Below are positions 1 through 7,615 of a stretch of 64,000 bases of DNA, piece by piece. Numbering within the stretch: position 1 is the stretch's first letter; every line of letters begins with the position of its first letter. Made by a program: the position numbers and the translations under genes. The notes beneath the pieces are model-generated. The model saw nothing but the letters and a program-made list of their open reading frames with translations. It ran no database searches and was not told the DNA's origin. The stretch is taken from contig NZ_JAUHHC010000004.1 of assembly GCF_030410485.1 (NCBI RefSeq), positions 384,128 to 448,127 of the forward strand. Direction: 5' to 3'. The stretch comes from Roseateles violae (GTDB lineage Bacteria > Pseudomonadota > Gammaproteobacteria > Burkholderiales > Burkholderiaceae_C).

Positions 1-34
1 GTAGGACAATCGGACCGATCCCCCTGTTTCCATG

Positions 35-63
35 GGGCGCCTCCTTCGCGGGAGACGCCCTTT
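35..63 (+). promoter_or_regulatory. Leader hairpin ahead of valS
   Basis: Arms at 35-44 and 51-60 can pair over ten positions with one C-A mismatch and a six-base loop, followed by three T. It lies 20 bases before the valS start. It could be the terminator of an unseen upstream gene or a leader structure of valS; the short T run makes either reading weak. Confidence 0.35.
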
Positions 64-82
64 GCCATTTCAGCGTCCCACC

Positions 83-2896
83 ATGACCGAACTCGCCAAA
101 TCCTTTGAGCCCGCCGCCATCGAAGCCCATTGGGGCCCGCTGTGGGAGGCCCAGGGCCTGTACAAGCCGACCTTGGATCCGGCGCGCGAGTCCTTCTGCG
201 TCCAGCTGCCGCCGCCGAACGTGACCGGCACGCTGCATATGGGCCATGCTTTCAACCAGACCATCATGGACTCGCTGACGCGCTACCACCGGATGCGCGG
301 TCACAACACGCTGTGGGTGCCGGGCACCGACCATGCCGGCATCGCCACGCAGATCGTCGTCGAGCGCCAGCTACAGGGCCAGGGCCAGAGCCGGCACGAC
401 CTGGGCCGCAAGAACTTCGTCGCCCGCGTCTGGGACTGGAAGCACGAGTCGGGCAACACGATCACGCAGCAGATGCGCCGCATGGGCGACAGCGTCAGCT
501 GGGAGCACGAGTACTTCACGATGGACGAGAAGCTCTCGACCGTCGTCACCGAGACCTTCGTGCGCCTGTACGAAGAAGGCCTGATCTACCGCGGCAAGCG
601 CCTGGTGTCCTGGGACCCGGTGCTGAAGTCGGCCGTCTCCGACCTCGAGGTCGAGAGCGAGGAGGAGGACGGCTCGCTGTGGCATATCCGCTATCCGCTG
701 GCCGAAGGAAGTGAATCGCTGGTCGTCGCCACCACGCGGCCGGAGACCATGCTGGGCGACACGGCCGTCATGGTCCATCCGGAGGACGAGCGCTACAGGC
801 ACCTGATCGGCCAGCAGGTGCGGCTGCCGATCACCGGCCGCCTGGTGCCGGTGATCGCCGATGACTATGTGGACAAGGAATTCGGCACCGGCGTCGTGAA
901 GGTCACGCCGGCGCATGACACGAACGACTACCAGGTCGGCCTGCGCCATGGCCTGCCCATGCTGACGATCTTCGATCTGGACGCCAAGGTCAGCGCCGTC
1001 GAGGCGGCCGACATCCCGGCCGCCTACGTCGGCCTGGACCGCTTCGTCGCGCGCAAGCAGATCGTCGCCGCGCTGGAGGCCGACGGCCTCTTGGTCGAGG
1101 TCAAGAAACACAAGCTGATGGTGCCGCGCTGCGCCCGCACCGGCCAGGTGATCGAGCCGATGCTGACCGACCAGTGGTTCGTCGCGATGACGAAGCCGGG
1201 CGCCGGCGGCAAGTCGATCGCCGAGCAGGCGATCGAGGCCGTCGCCAGCGGCGACGTCAAGTTCGTGCCGGAGAACTGGGTCAACACCTACAACCAGTGG
1301 ATGAAGAACATCCAGGACTGGTGCATCTCGCGCCAGCTCTGGTGGGGCCATCAGATCCCGGCCTGGTACGACGAGGACGGCCGGGTCTATGTCGCCCGCA
1401 ACGAGGCCGAGGCGCAGGGCCAGGCGCCGGGCAAGACCTTGACCCGCGACGAAGACGTGCTGGACACCTGGTACTCGTCGGCCCTGGTGCCCTTCTCGAC
1501 CTTGGGCTGGCCGGCCAAGACGCTGGAGCAGGACCTCTTCCTGCCCTCCTCGGTGCTGGTGACCGGCCACGACATCATCTTCTTCTGGGTCGCCCGGATG
1601 ATCATGATGACCAAGCATTTCACCGGCAAGGTGCCGTTCAAGCATGTCTACATCCACGGGCTGGTGCTCGATGCACAGGGCAAGAAGATGAGCAAGAGCG
1701 AGGGCAATGTGCTGGATCCGGTCGATCTGATCGACGGCATCGCGCTGGCGCCGCTCTTGGACAAGCGCACGCAGGGTCTGCGCAAGCCGGAGACCGCACC
1801 CAAGGTGCGCAAGGCGACCGAGAAGGAGTTTCCCGAGGGCATCCCCGGCTATGGCGCCGACGCGCTGCGCTTCACCTTCGCGGCGATGGCGACCTTGGGC
1901 CGCACGGTCAACTTCGACACCAAGCGCTGCGAGGGCTACCGCAACTTCTGCAACAAGCTCTGGAACGCGACCAAGTTTGTGCTGATGAATACCGAGGGCA
2001 AGGACTGCGGCCTCGCGCACGAGCCGGGCCACTGCCCGCCCGGCTACAACAAGTTCTCGCAGGCCGACCGCTGGATCACGAGCGAGCTGCAGAAGGTCGA
2101 GGCCGCGGTGGCCCAGGGCTTTGCCGACTACCGCCTCGACAATGTCGCCAACGCGATCTACGCCTTCGTCTGGGACGAGTACTGCGACTGGTATCTGGAG
2201 ATCGCCAAGGTGCAGATCCAGACCGGCGACGAGAGCCAGCAGCGCGCGACCCGCCGCACCCTGATCCGCGTGCTGGAGACGGTGCTGCGCCTGCTGCACC
2301 CGATCGCGCCCTTCATCACCGAGGAGCTGTGGCAGACGGTGGCGCCGATTGCCGGCCGCAAGACCAGCGACTACCTGGTGACGGCCGCCTACCCGGTCGC
2401 CCAACCCGAGCGCATCGACGAGAAGGCCGTCGCCTGGGTGGAGCAGCTGAAGGCGGTCGTCGGCACCTGCCGCAGCCTGCGCGCCGAGATGGGCCTGAGC
2501 CCCGGCGAGCGCGTACCGCTCTTGGTCGGCGGCGACACCGGTTTCATCGCCGAGGCGGCAGCGATTTTGAAAACCCTGGCCAAGCTCAGCGAGGTGCAGA
2601 TCATTGCCGACGAGGCCGCCTTCGCCGCGGCCAGCCAGAGCCTGCCGGTGCTGGTCCATGGCGCGGCGCGCCTGGCCCTGCATGTCGAGATCGACATCGA
2701 GGCCGAGAGCGCGCGCCTGAACAAGGAGATCGACCGCCTGGTCGGCGAGATCGCCAAGGCCGAGGCCAAGCTGGGCAACGAGGGCTTTGTCGCCCGCGCG
2801 CCGGCGGCCGTGGTCGAGCAGGAGCGTCAGCGCGTCGCCGACTATGGCCAGACCGTCGCGCGCCTGCGCGATCAGCTGGCGCGGCTGGCCCGCTGA
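83..2896 (+). CDS. valS: Valine--tRNA ligase
   Basis: Class I aminoacyl-tRNA synthetase that charges tRNA-Val with valine in the cytoplasm and edits mischarged threonine. The 937-residue length fits the family (about 950 in E. coli). The HIGH signature appears as HMGH just after PPPNVTGTL near residue 45, and KMSKS appears as KKMSKSEGN in the second half. The CP1 editing domain includes [13 protein letters not shown]. The C-terminal end is the Lys/Glu/Arg-rich coiled coil that grips tRNA-Val. The start at 83 ([10 protein letters not shown]) was preferred over an ATG at 32 because alignable family sequence begins there. It stands alone, converging on the dehydrogenase-like gene 16 bases downstream. 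Confidence 0.97.
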   Translation: MTELAKSFEPAAIEAHWGPLWEAQGLYKPTLDPARESFCVQLPPPNVTGTLHMGHAFNQTIMDSLTRYHRMRGHNTLWVPGTDHAGIATQIVVERQLQGQGQSRHDLGRKNFVARVWDWKHESGNTITQQMRRMGDSVSWEHEYFTMDEKLSTVVTETFVRLYEEGLIYRGKRLVSWDPVLKSAVSDLEVESEEEDGSLWHIRYPLAEGSESLVVATTRPETMLGDTAVMVHPEDERYRHLIGQQVRLPITGRLVPVIADDYVDKEFGTGVVKVTPAHDTNDYQVGLRHGLPMLTIFDLDAKVSAVEAADIPAAYVGLDRFVARKQIVAALEADGLLVEVKKHKLMVPRCARTGQVIEPMLTDQWFVAMTKPGAGGKSIAEQAIEAVASGDVKFVPENWVNTYNQWMKNIQDWCISRQLWWGHQIPAWYDEDGRVYVARNEAEAQGQAPGKTLTRDEDVLDTWYSSALVPFSTLGWPAKTLEQDLFLPSSVLVTGHDIIFFWVARMIMMTKHFTGKVPFKHVYIHGLVLDAQGKKMSKSEGNVLDPVDLIDGIALAPLLDKRTQGLRKPETAPKVRKATEKEFPEGIPGYGADALRFTFAAMATLGRTVNFDTKRCEGYRNFCNKLWNATKFVLMNTEGKDCGLAHEPGHCPPGYNKFSQADRWITSELQKVEAAVAQGFADYRLDNVANAIYAFVWDEYCDWYLEIAKVQIQTGDESQQRATRRTLIRVLETVLRLLHPIAPFITEELWQTVAPIAGRKTSDYLVTAAYPVAQPERIDEKAVAWVEQLKAVVGTCRSLRAEMGLSPGERVPLLVGGDTGFIAEAAAILKTLAKLSEVQIIADEAAFAAASQSLPVLVHGAARLALHVEIDIEAESARLNKEIDRLVGEIAKAEAKLGNEGFVARAPAAVVEQERQRVADYGQTVARLRDQLARLAR

Positions 2897-2912
2897 AGCG
2901 TGGCGGACGGGC

Positions 2913-3890
2913 TCAGCGCCAGCGGCGCTGGGCGCTGGGCTCGGGCAGCACCGCCGGCGCGCTGGCGCGGAACTCGGCCGCCGGCTCCGGCGGCGCGGCC
3001 AGCAATTCGTCGATGCGCCGCGCCACGCCCCAGGCGGCGCGCGTGCGCGATTCGCGCGTCGTGCCGGCCAGGCGCGGCGTCACCTGCAAGGCGCCGATGC
3101 CGTACAGCGGCTGGCCCGGCTCGACCGAGCCGGGCTCCAGGCTGTCGAACCAGGCGGCCAGCAGCCGGCCCTCGTTCAGCGCCGTGGCCAGCGCCGCATC
3201 GTCGAAGACGGCCGAGTGGGCGATGCTGACCATCACCTGGCCCGGCTTCGCAAAGCCCAGCACCCGCTCGCCGATCAGGCCGCGGTAGCGCTGAAAATAG
3301 GCCAGCTGCACGCTGACGCCATCGCTCTGCTCCATCAGCTCGCGCAGCGACAGCGGCTCGATGCCCCATTGCAGCCACAGCGGATCGCTCTGGTGCAGGC
3401 TGGGGTCGTAGCCGACGACGCGGGTGCCGAAGGCCGGCAGCAATTGCGCCAGCATTCTTGCAGTGGGCGTCATGCCGATCAGGCCTATCGTCGCGCAGCC
3501 GAGCTCGCGGCCGACCAGCATGCCGTCACTGGTCTGCACCGGCACCCGCCGCAGCATCGCCAGCAGTGCGCCGATGACGAACTCGGCCTCGGCGCTGGCG
3601 GTCGCCGTCAGGCTGCGGATCACCTCGACCCGGGCCGCGCGGCAGGCGTCCAGATCGATGTTCTCGCCGCCGGCGCTGACCCGGCCCAGCACGCGCAGCC
3701 GCGGCGCCGCGCGCAGCAGCGCCGCATCGACGGCGACGCTGGGCGGCAGGATCAGCGCCTGCGTCTGGTGCAAGTGCTCGCGCAGCTGCGCCGGCTCGGC
3801 CGCCAGCTGCGGCGCGTAGTGCACCGCATGCCGCTCCGACAGCCACTGCATCACATCGGCTTCCAGCGGCTCGACGATCAATAGAGTCAT
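2913..3890 (-). CDS. D-2-hydroxyacid dehydrogenase-like protein with altered active site
   Basis: The fold and order match D-isomer-specific 2-hydroxyacid dehydrogenases (325 residues): an N-terminal catalytic lobe with [14 protein letters not shown] near residue 69, then a Rossmann domain and the closing catalytic helix. The functional residues are unusual. The Arg of the conserved ARGGLVDE-type segment is His (H225 in [13 protein letters not shown]), and the His of the TPHIAG segment is Arg (R273 in TPRLAGTT). The GLGxIG nucleotide loop reads GMTPTA, losing two glycines. It may be a pseudoenzyme or have a new activity; the substrate cannot be named. It is transcribed divergently from galU, and no clear Shine-Dalgarno is seen. 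Confidence 0.85.
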   Translation of the reverse strand: MTLLIVEPLEADVMQWLSERHAVHYAPQLAAEPAQLREHLHQTQALILPPSVAVDAALLRAAPRLRVLGRVSAGGENIDLDACRAARVEVIRSLTATASAEAEFVIGALLAMLRRVPVQTSDGMLVGRELGCATIGLIGMTPTARMLAQLLPAFGTRVVGYDPSLHQSDPLWLQWGIEPLSLRELMEQSDGVSVQLAYFQRYRGLIGERVLGFAKPGQVMVSIAHSAVFDDAALATALNEGRLLAAWFDSLEPGSVEPGQPLYGIGALQVTPRLAGTTRESRTRAAWGVARRIDELLAAPPEPAAEFRASAPAVLPEPSAQRRWR

Positions 3891-3950
3891 GGCATCAGCA
3901 GGGGAAAGAAGAGCTCGTGCAACAATGGCCCGAAGCCCAACCTCAAGTGT

Positions 3951-4841
3951 ATGTTTATGACACGATCAGCAGTCACGAAGGCAATCTTTCCCGTCGCCGG
4001 CCTCGGCACCCGTTTCCTGCCCGCGACCAAGGCGCAGCCCAAGGAAATGCTGCCGGTGGTGGACAAGCCCCTGATCCAGTACGCCGTCGAGGAAGCCTAT
4101 GCCGCCGGCGTGCGGGAGATGATTTTTGTGACGGGCCGGCACAAGCGCCCGATCGAAGATCACTTTGACATGACTTTCGAGCTCGAGGTAGCCCTCGAAC
4201 AGGCGGGTAAGCAGGAGCTGCTGGACGTCGTGCGCAGCGTCAAGCCCGACGATATGGAGTGCATCTATGTACGCCAGGCCCAGGCCCTGGGCCTCGGCCA
4301 TGCGGTACTGTGCGCGCAGCGCCTGGTCGGCAACGAGCCCTTCGCCGTCCTGCTGGCCGACGACCTGATGGTCGGCCCCGACGGTGGCCAGCCGGTGCTC
4401 AGGCAGATGGTCGAGCAGTTTGCCGACTGGCGCGCCTCCATCCTGGCCGTACAGGAGGTGCCGGCCGAGCACACGCGGCGCTACGGCATCGTCGACGGCG
4501 CGGCGGTCAACGACAAGCTGGTCGACGTCAGCCGAATCGTCGAGAAGCCGGCACCCGAGGTCGCGCCCTCGCGCCTGGGCGTGGCCGGCCGCTACATCCT
4601 GACGCCGGGCGTCTTCCACGAGATTGCCACGCAGCCGCGCGGCGTCGGCGGCGAGATCCAGCTGACCGACGGCATCGCCGGCCTCCTGCGCCGCGAGAAG
4701 GTGTTCGCCTACCGCTACGAGGGCAAGCGCTACGACTGCGGCAGCAAGGAAGGCTTTCTGCAGGCCAATGTCGAGCTGGCGCTGGCGCACCCGCAACTGG
4801 GCCCGGGCTTCCGCGACTATCTGCGCGGCCTGGACGTCTGA
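3951..4841 (+). CDS. galU: UTP--glucose-1-phosphate uridylyltransferase
   Basis: Makes UDP-glucose from UTP and glucose-1-phosphate, feeding envelope polysaccharides, LPS cores and galactose interconversion. The 296-residue protein opens with the nucleotidyltransferase signature ([18 protein letters not shown] then [14 protein letters not shown]). It carries LLADDLMV for the metal-binding aspartate and ends with [18 protein letters not shown], typical of GalU. The ATGs at 3951 and 3957 are both possible and neither has a strong Shine-Dalgarno. A bidirectional terminator follows at 4857, shared with the converging TusA-like gene. Confidence 0.95.
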   Translation: MFMTRSAVTKAIFPVAGLGTRFLPATKAQPKEMLPVVDKPLIQYAVEEAYAAGVREMIFVTGRHKRPIEDHFDMTFELEVALEQAGKQELLDVVRSVKPDDMECIYVRQAQALGLGHAVLCAQRLVGNEPFAVLLADDLMVGPDGGQPVLRQMVEQFADWRASILAVQEVPAEHTRRYGIVDGAAVNDKLVDVSRIVEKPAPEVAPSRLGVAGRYILTPGVFHEIATQPRGVGGEIQLTDGIAGLLRREKVFAYRYEGKRYDCGSKEGFLQANVELALAHPQLGPGFRDYLRGLDV

Positions 4842-4856
4842 GGCCGCTGCCAAGTC

Positions 4857-4887
4857 AAAAAAAAGGCCACGCATGCGTGGCCTTTTT
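4857..4887. terminator. Bidirectional terminator between galU and the TusA-like gene
   Basis: A perfect palindromic stem (GGCCACGCA/TGCGTGGCC, 4865-4882) is flanked by eight A on the left and five T on the right, so it can end transcripts from both converging genes. Confidence 0.9.
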
Positions 4888-4902
4888 CATCGCTCGGCCG
4901 GC

Positions 4903-5130
4903 TCAGCGGCGCTTGAGCACGTGGACGAATTCGTCGCCGGCGCTGCTCTGCTCGACCAGCTCGTTGCCGGTCTGGCGCGCAAAGGCCTGGAAGTCGCGCA
5001 TCGAGCCTGGGTCGGTGGCGACGACCTTCAGCAGCTGGCCGCTTTCCATCTCGGCCAAGGCCTTCTTCGCCTTCAGAATGGGCAGCGGGCAGTTCAGGCC
5101 GCGGGTATCGAGTTCTTTGTGGGCATCCAT
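4903..5130 (-). CDS. TusA/SirA-family sulfurtransferase-like protein
   Basis: A 75-residue protein of the TusA family, small sulfur carriers that relay persulfide sulfur in tRNA 2-thiolation and other pathways. The hallmark CPxP motif is present (DTRGLNCPLPILKAKKAL), with the acceptor Cys in CPLP near residue 13. The remainder is the usual two-layer alpha/beta domain ending in FVHVLKRR. The start at 5130 (MDAHKELDT) fits the family length; an ATG at 5181 would add 17 unconserved residues. An AAAGGA sequence lies 14 bases upstream. It may be TusA itself or a paralogue; no partner tus genes are nearby. Confidence 0.88.
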   Translation of the reverse strand: MDAHKELDTRGLNCPLPILKAKKALAEMESGQLLKVVATDPGSMRDFQAFARQTGNELVEQSSAGDEFVHVLKRR

Positions 5131-5239
5131 CGGGGCATCGTCCTTTGCTGGCGCTATTTTAGTTCCGGCGTCACGTCGCAATGCGACATGAGCCTACTCG
5201 GAACGATCACCGTTAGCGCGGTTCACGTTCAGTTCCGGC

Positions 5240-5764
5240 TCACTCCAGCCACTGCGGCTCGATGCCCTTGCTGCGCAGCCAGGTCGCCAGCGCCTGGCCG
5301 GTGCCCTGCGGCCAGCAGCGGACCTTCTCGGGCGCGATCAGCTTGTATTCCGCCAGTTCGGGCGAGAGCCGGATCTCGCCGCGCGCCTCGGCGTGGTACG
5401 CAATGATGACCTGGTTCATGCGCTGGAAGTCCCAGACGCCCAGCAACTGCAGGCGCTCGACCTGCAGCGAGGTCTCCTCGGCCACCTCGCGCCGTATGCC
5501 CTCTTCCGGCGTTTCACCGGCCTCCATGAAGCCGGTGATCAGGCCGAAGAAGCGCCCGGGCCAGGCGGCATTGCGCGCCAGCAAAACCTGACCCTCTCGG
5601 TCCACGCATTCGATCACCGCGGCCAGCACCGGCGTCGGGTTGTTCCAGTGCGTGAAGCCGCAGGCCGGGCAGCGCAGCCTCGTCTTGGGTCCACCGTCCT
5701 CCTCCAGGCTCAGCAGCGCCAGCTCGCTGGCGCAGCTGGGGCAGAAACGATAGGTCGTGTTCAC
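5240..5764 (-). CDS. Nudix hydrolase with N-terminal zinc ribbon
   Basis: A 174-residue Nudix enzyme that probably hydrolyses a nucleoside-diphosphate derivative. A four-Cys zinc ribbon (CPSC near residue 8 and CPAC near 33) is followed by the Nudix box GFMEAGETPEEGIRREVAEE near residues 79-98, which has the metal-binding REVAEE core. The layout recalls NADH pyrophosphatase NudC, but the protein is shorter and lacks NudC's N-terminal domain, so the substrate is open. No ATG suits; the GTG at 5764 overlaps the cysM stop as GTGA, which indicates translational coupling to cysM. Confidence 0.88.
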   Translation of the reverse strand: MNTTYRFCPSCASELALLSLEEDGGPKTRLRCPACGFTHWNNPTPVLAAVIECVDREGQVLLARNAAWPGRFFGLITGFMEAGETPEEGIRREVAEETSLQVERLQLLGVWDFQRMNQVIIAYHAEARGEIRLSPELAEYKLIAPEKVRCWPQGTGQALATWLRSKGIEPQWLE

Positions 5765-6669
5765 GCGGGGAACACGCCGGTGGACAGATAGCGATCGCCG
5801 CGATCGCAGACGACGAAGACGATGGTCGCGTTCTCGACCGTGCGCGCCAGTTGCAGCGCAACCCAGCAGGCGCCGGCCGCGGAGATGCCACCGAACAGGC
5901 CCTCCTCCCGCGCCAGCCGCCGCGCCATCTCCTCGGCGTCGGCCTGGCCGACCAGCACCAGCTCGTCGACGGCCGCCGGGTTGTAGATCTTCGGCAGATA
6001 GGCCTCCGGCCATTTGCGGATGCCGGGGATGCGCGAGCCCTCGGCCGGCTGGGCACCGATGATGCGGATGGCGGGGTTCTTCTCCTTCAGGAAGCGCGAC
6101 ACGCCGGTGATGGTGCCGGTCGTGCCCATCGCGCTGACGAAGTGCGTGATCCGCCCGTCGGTATCGCGCCAGAGCTCGGGGCCGGTGGTCTCGTAGTGGA
6201 CACGCGGGTTGTCGGCGTTGGCGAACTGGTCCAGCACCCGGCCCTTGCCGTCGCGCTGCATCTGCTCGGCCAGATCGCGCGCGTACTCCATGCCGCCCGA
6301 GCGCGGCGTCAGGATCAGTTCGGCGCCGAAGGCCTTCATCGTCTGCGCACGCTCGATCGACAGGTCCTCCGGCATGATCAGGAGCATGCGGTAGCCGCGG
6401 ATCGCCGCGGCCATCGCCAGCGCGATTCCGGTATTGCCCGAGGTCGCCTCGATCAGGGTGTCGCCGGGCTTGATCTCGCCGCGCTGCTCGGCACAGCGGA
6501 TCATGCTGATCGCCGGCCGGTCCTTGACCGAACCGGCCGGGTTGTTGCCCTCCAGCTTGGCCAGGATCACATTGCCGCGCGCCTCGCTGTCGCGCAGCAG
6601 GCGCTGCAGCCGCACCAGCGGCGTGTTGCCGATCACATCCTCGAGGCTCAGATAGTCTTTTGTGCTCAT
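5761..6669 (-). CDS. cysM: Cysteine synthase B (O-acetylserine sulfhydrylase)
   Basis: PLP-dependent enzyme forming cysteine from O-acetylserine and sulfide or thiosulfate. The 302-residue length and sequence match CysM rather than CysK. The Schiff-base lysine is K49 in NNPAGSVKDR, the phosphate and substrate loop is TSGNTGIALA, and the glycine-rich cofactor segment is SAMGTTGTITGVSRFLKE. The start at 6669 (MSTKDYLSLEDVIGNTPL) matches the family N-terminus. It is the first gene of a two-gene unit with the Nudix hydrolase and is divergent from tRNA-Leu. Confidence 0.96.
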   Translation of the reverse strand: MSTKDYLSLEDVIGNTPLVRLQRLLRDSEARGNVILAKLEGNNPAGSVKDRPAISMIRCAEQRGEIKPGDTLIEATSGNTGIALAMAAAIRGYRMLLIMPEDLSIERAQTMKAFGAELILTPRSGGMEYARDLAEQMQRDGKGRVLDQFANADNPRVHYETTGPELWRDTDGRITHFVSAMGTTGTITGVSRFLKEKNPAIRIIGAQPAEGSRIPGIRKWPEAYLPKIYNPAAVDELVLVGQADAEEMARRLAREEGLFGGISAAGACWVALQLARTVENATIVFVVCDRGDRYLSTGVFPA

Positions 6670-6724
6670 GCGGCGATTGTGGCAGCCAACGCGCGGCTCT
6701 GCTGGGGCGGCGTTCTTTGCATGG

Positions 6725-6730
6725 CATAAT
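6725..6730 (+). promoter_or_regulatory. Possible -10 box for tRNA-Leu
   Basis: CATAAT lies 35 bases before the mature 5' end of the tRNA, a plausible place for a sigma70 -10 element. No convincing -35 hexamer was found at the right spacing. Confidence 0.35.
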
Positions 6731-6764
6731 GTTGGGCTTCAGCAGCGATACCTCGCGCACCCTG

Positions 6765-6849
6765 GCCCGGGTGGCGAAATCGGTAGACGCAGGGGACTCA
6801 AAATCCCCCGCCGCAAGGTGTGCCGGTTCGAGTCCGGCCCCGGGCACCA
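6765..6849 (+). tRNA. tRNA-Leu (anticodon CAA)
   Basis: An 85-base type II tRNA reading the codon TTG. The 7-bp acceptor stem pairs GCCCGGG (6765-6771) with CCCGGGC (6839-6845). The anticodon stem-loop has a CTCAAAA loop, giving anticodon CAA. A long variable arm typical of leucine tRNAs follows, then the GGTTCGAGTCC T-arm, discriminator A and an encoded CCA at 6847-6849. Confidence 0.97.
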
Positions 6850-6882
6850 GAGTTGATGCGCAGTGAGCCGTTGAAGCAGCAA

Positions 6883-6905
6883 AGCCCCGCGACGCGGGGC
6901 TTTTT
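6883..6905 (+). terminator. Terminator after tRNA-Leu
   Basis: AGCCCCGC and GCGGGGCT pair around a GAC loop and are followed by five T, a classic intrinsic terminator 34 bases after the tRNA. Confidence 0.92.
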
Positions 6906-7072
6906 CTTTGCGCCGCCCGAATTGAATCCCCGGCATCCGCGGAACGATCACCCGCGCAGCGATGCCTAGCGGAATACCCGCCCCGTGAATCGGGGAGCGA
7001 ATGGGCGCCAGGCGGCGATTACATGCGGGTACATCGCGATAATGGCGCCGCTCTTACTTTCAGTTACGTCCC

Positions 7073-7495
7073 ATGCCTGCCCGCCCGCTTACCTCTCTCT
7101 CCGCTCTTGCCGCCGCGCTGGGCCTTGCCGCCTGCGCGAACATCTCGGCACCGGCGGATGGCATCGCGGCCGTGCCGGCGAGCCAGGTGCTGGATGCCCG
7201 CCTGACGACGCCGCAGGCCGGCTACGGCAAGATCGTCGTCAAGCGTGGCGAGGGCATGGCCATCGCCGGCTGCGCCTCGCGGGTGTTTGTCGACGCGAAG
7301 GCGGTCGCCGAGCTGTGGCCGGCGCAGAAGGTCGAAGTGTTCCTGCCGCCAGGCAATTACACGATTGCCGCACATCCGGGCAACTCCTGCGGCGGCAAGC
7401 TGATCGAGGCGGGCGCCAAGGTCACCGCCGGCGGCGAGCTGAAGTTCAAGGCCAGCGGCGCGGGCGCCTTCTCCTTCGGCCCCGAGTCGATCTAA
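7073..7495 (+). CDS. Small putative lipoprotein of unknown function
   Basis: The family is not recognised. The 140-residue protein starts with a basic N-terminus and hydrophobic stretch ending in the lipobox-like LAAC near residue 21, so it is probably exported and lipidated. The mature part is Gly/Ala-rich and predicted mostly beta (GYGKIVVKRGEGMAIAGC, KVEVFLPPGNYTIAAHPG) with three further cysteines. The phrase PPGNYTI recalls short beta-sandwich domains of periplasmic proteins, but no role is assigned. It is monocistronic, 165 bases after the tRNA terminator. Confidence 0.78.
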   Translation: MPARPLTSLSALAAALGLAACANISAPADGIAAVPASQVLDARLTTPQAGYGKIVVKRGEGMAIAGCASRVFVDAKAVAELWPAQKVEVFLPPGNYTIAAHPGNSCGGKLIEAGAKVTAGGELKFKASGAGAFSFGPESI

Positions 7496-7615
7496 GTCGC
7501 CCGCGGAGCGCACAGTCCGCTCGAATTCGTCCCTAGCAGGCGCCGGGACTTCGGCGCCGCTCGGCTATCCTCGCGCCTTCGGCATCGCTGCGTGATGCCC
7601 GGGAGAGCGAGGGCC

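Noticed and set aside
371-2683. Long antisense open frame of 770 residues across valS
   Set aside because: Composition is Gln/His/Arg/Ala-rich with no domain, an antisense shadow of GC-rich codons in a certain gene.
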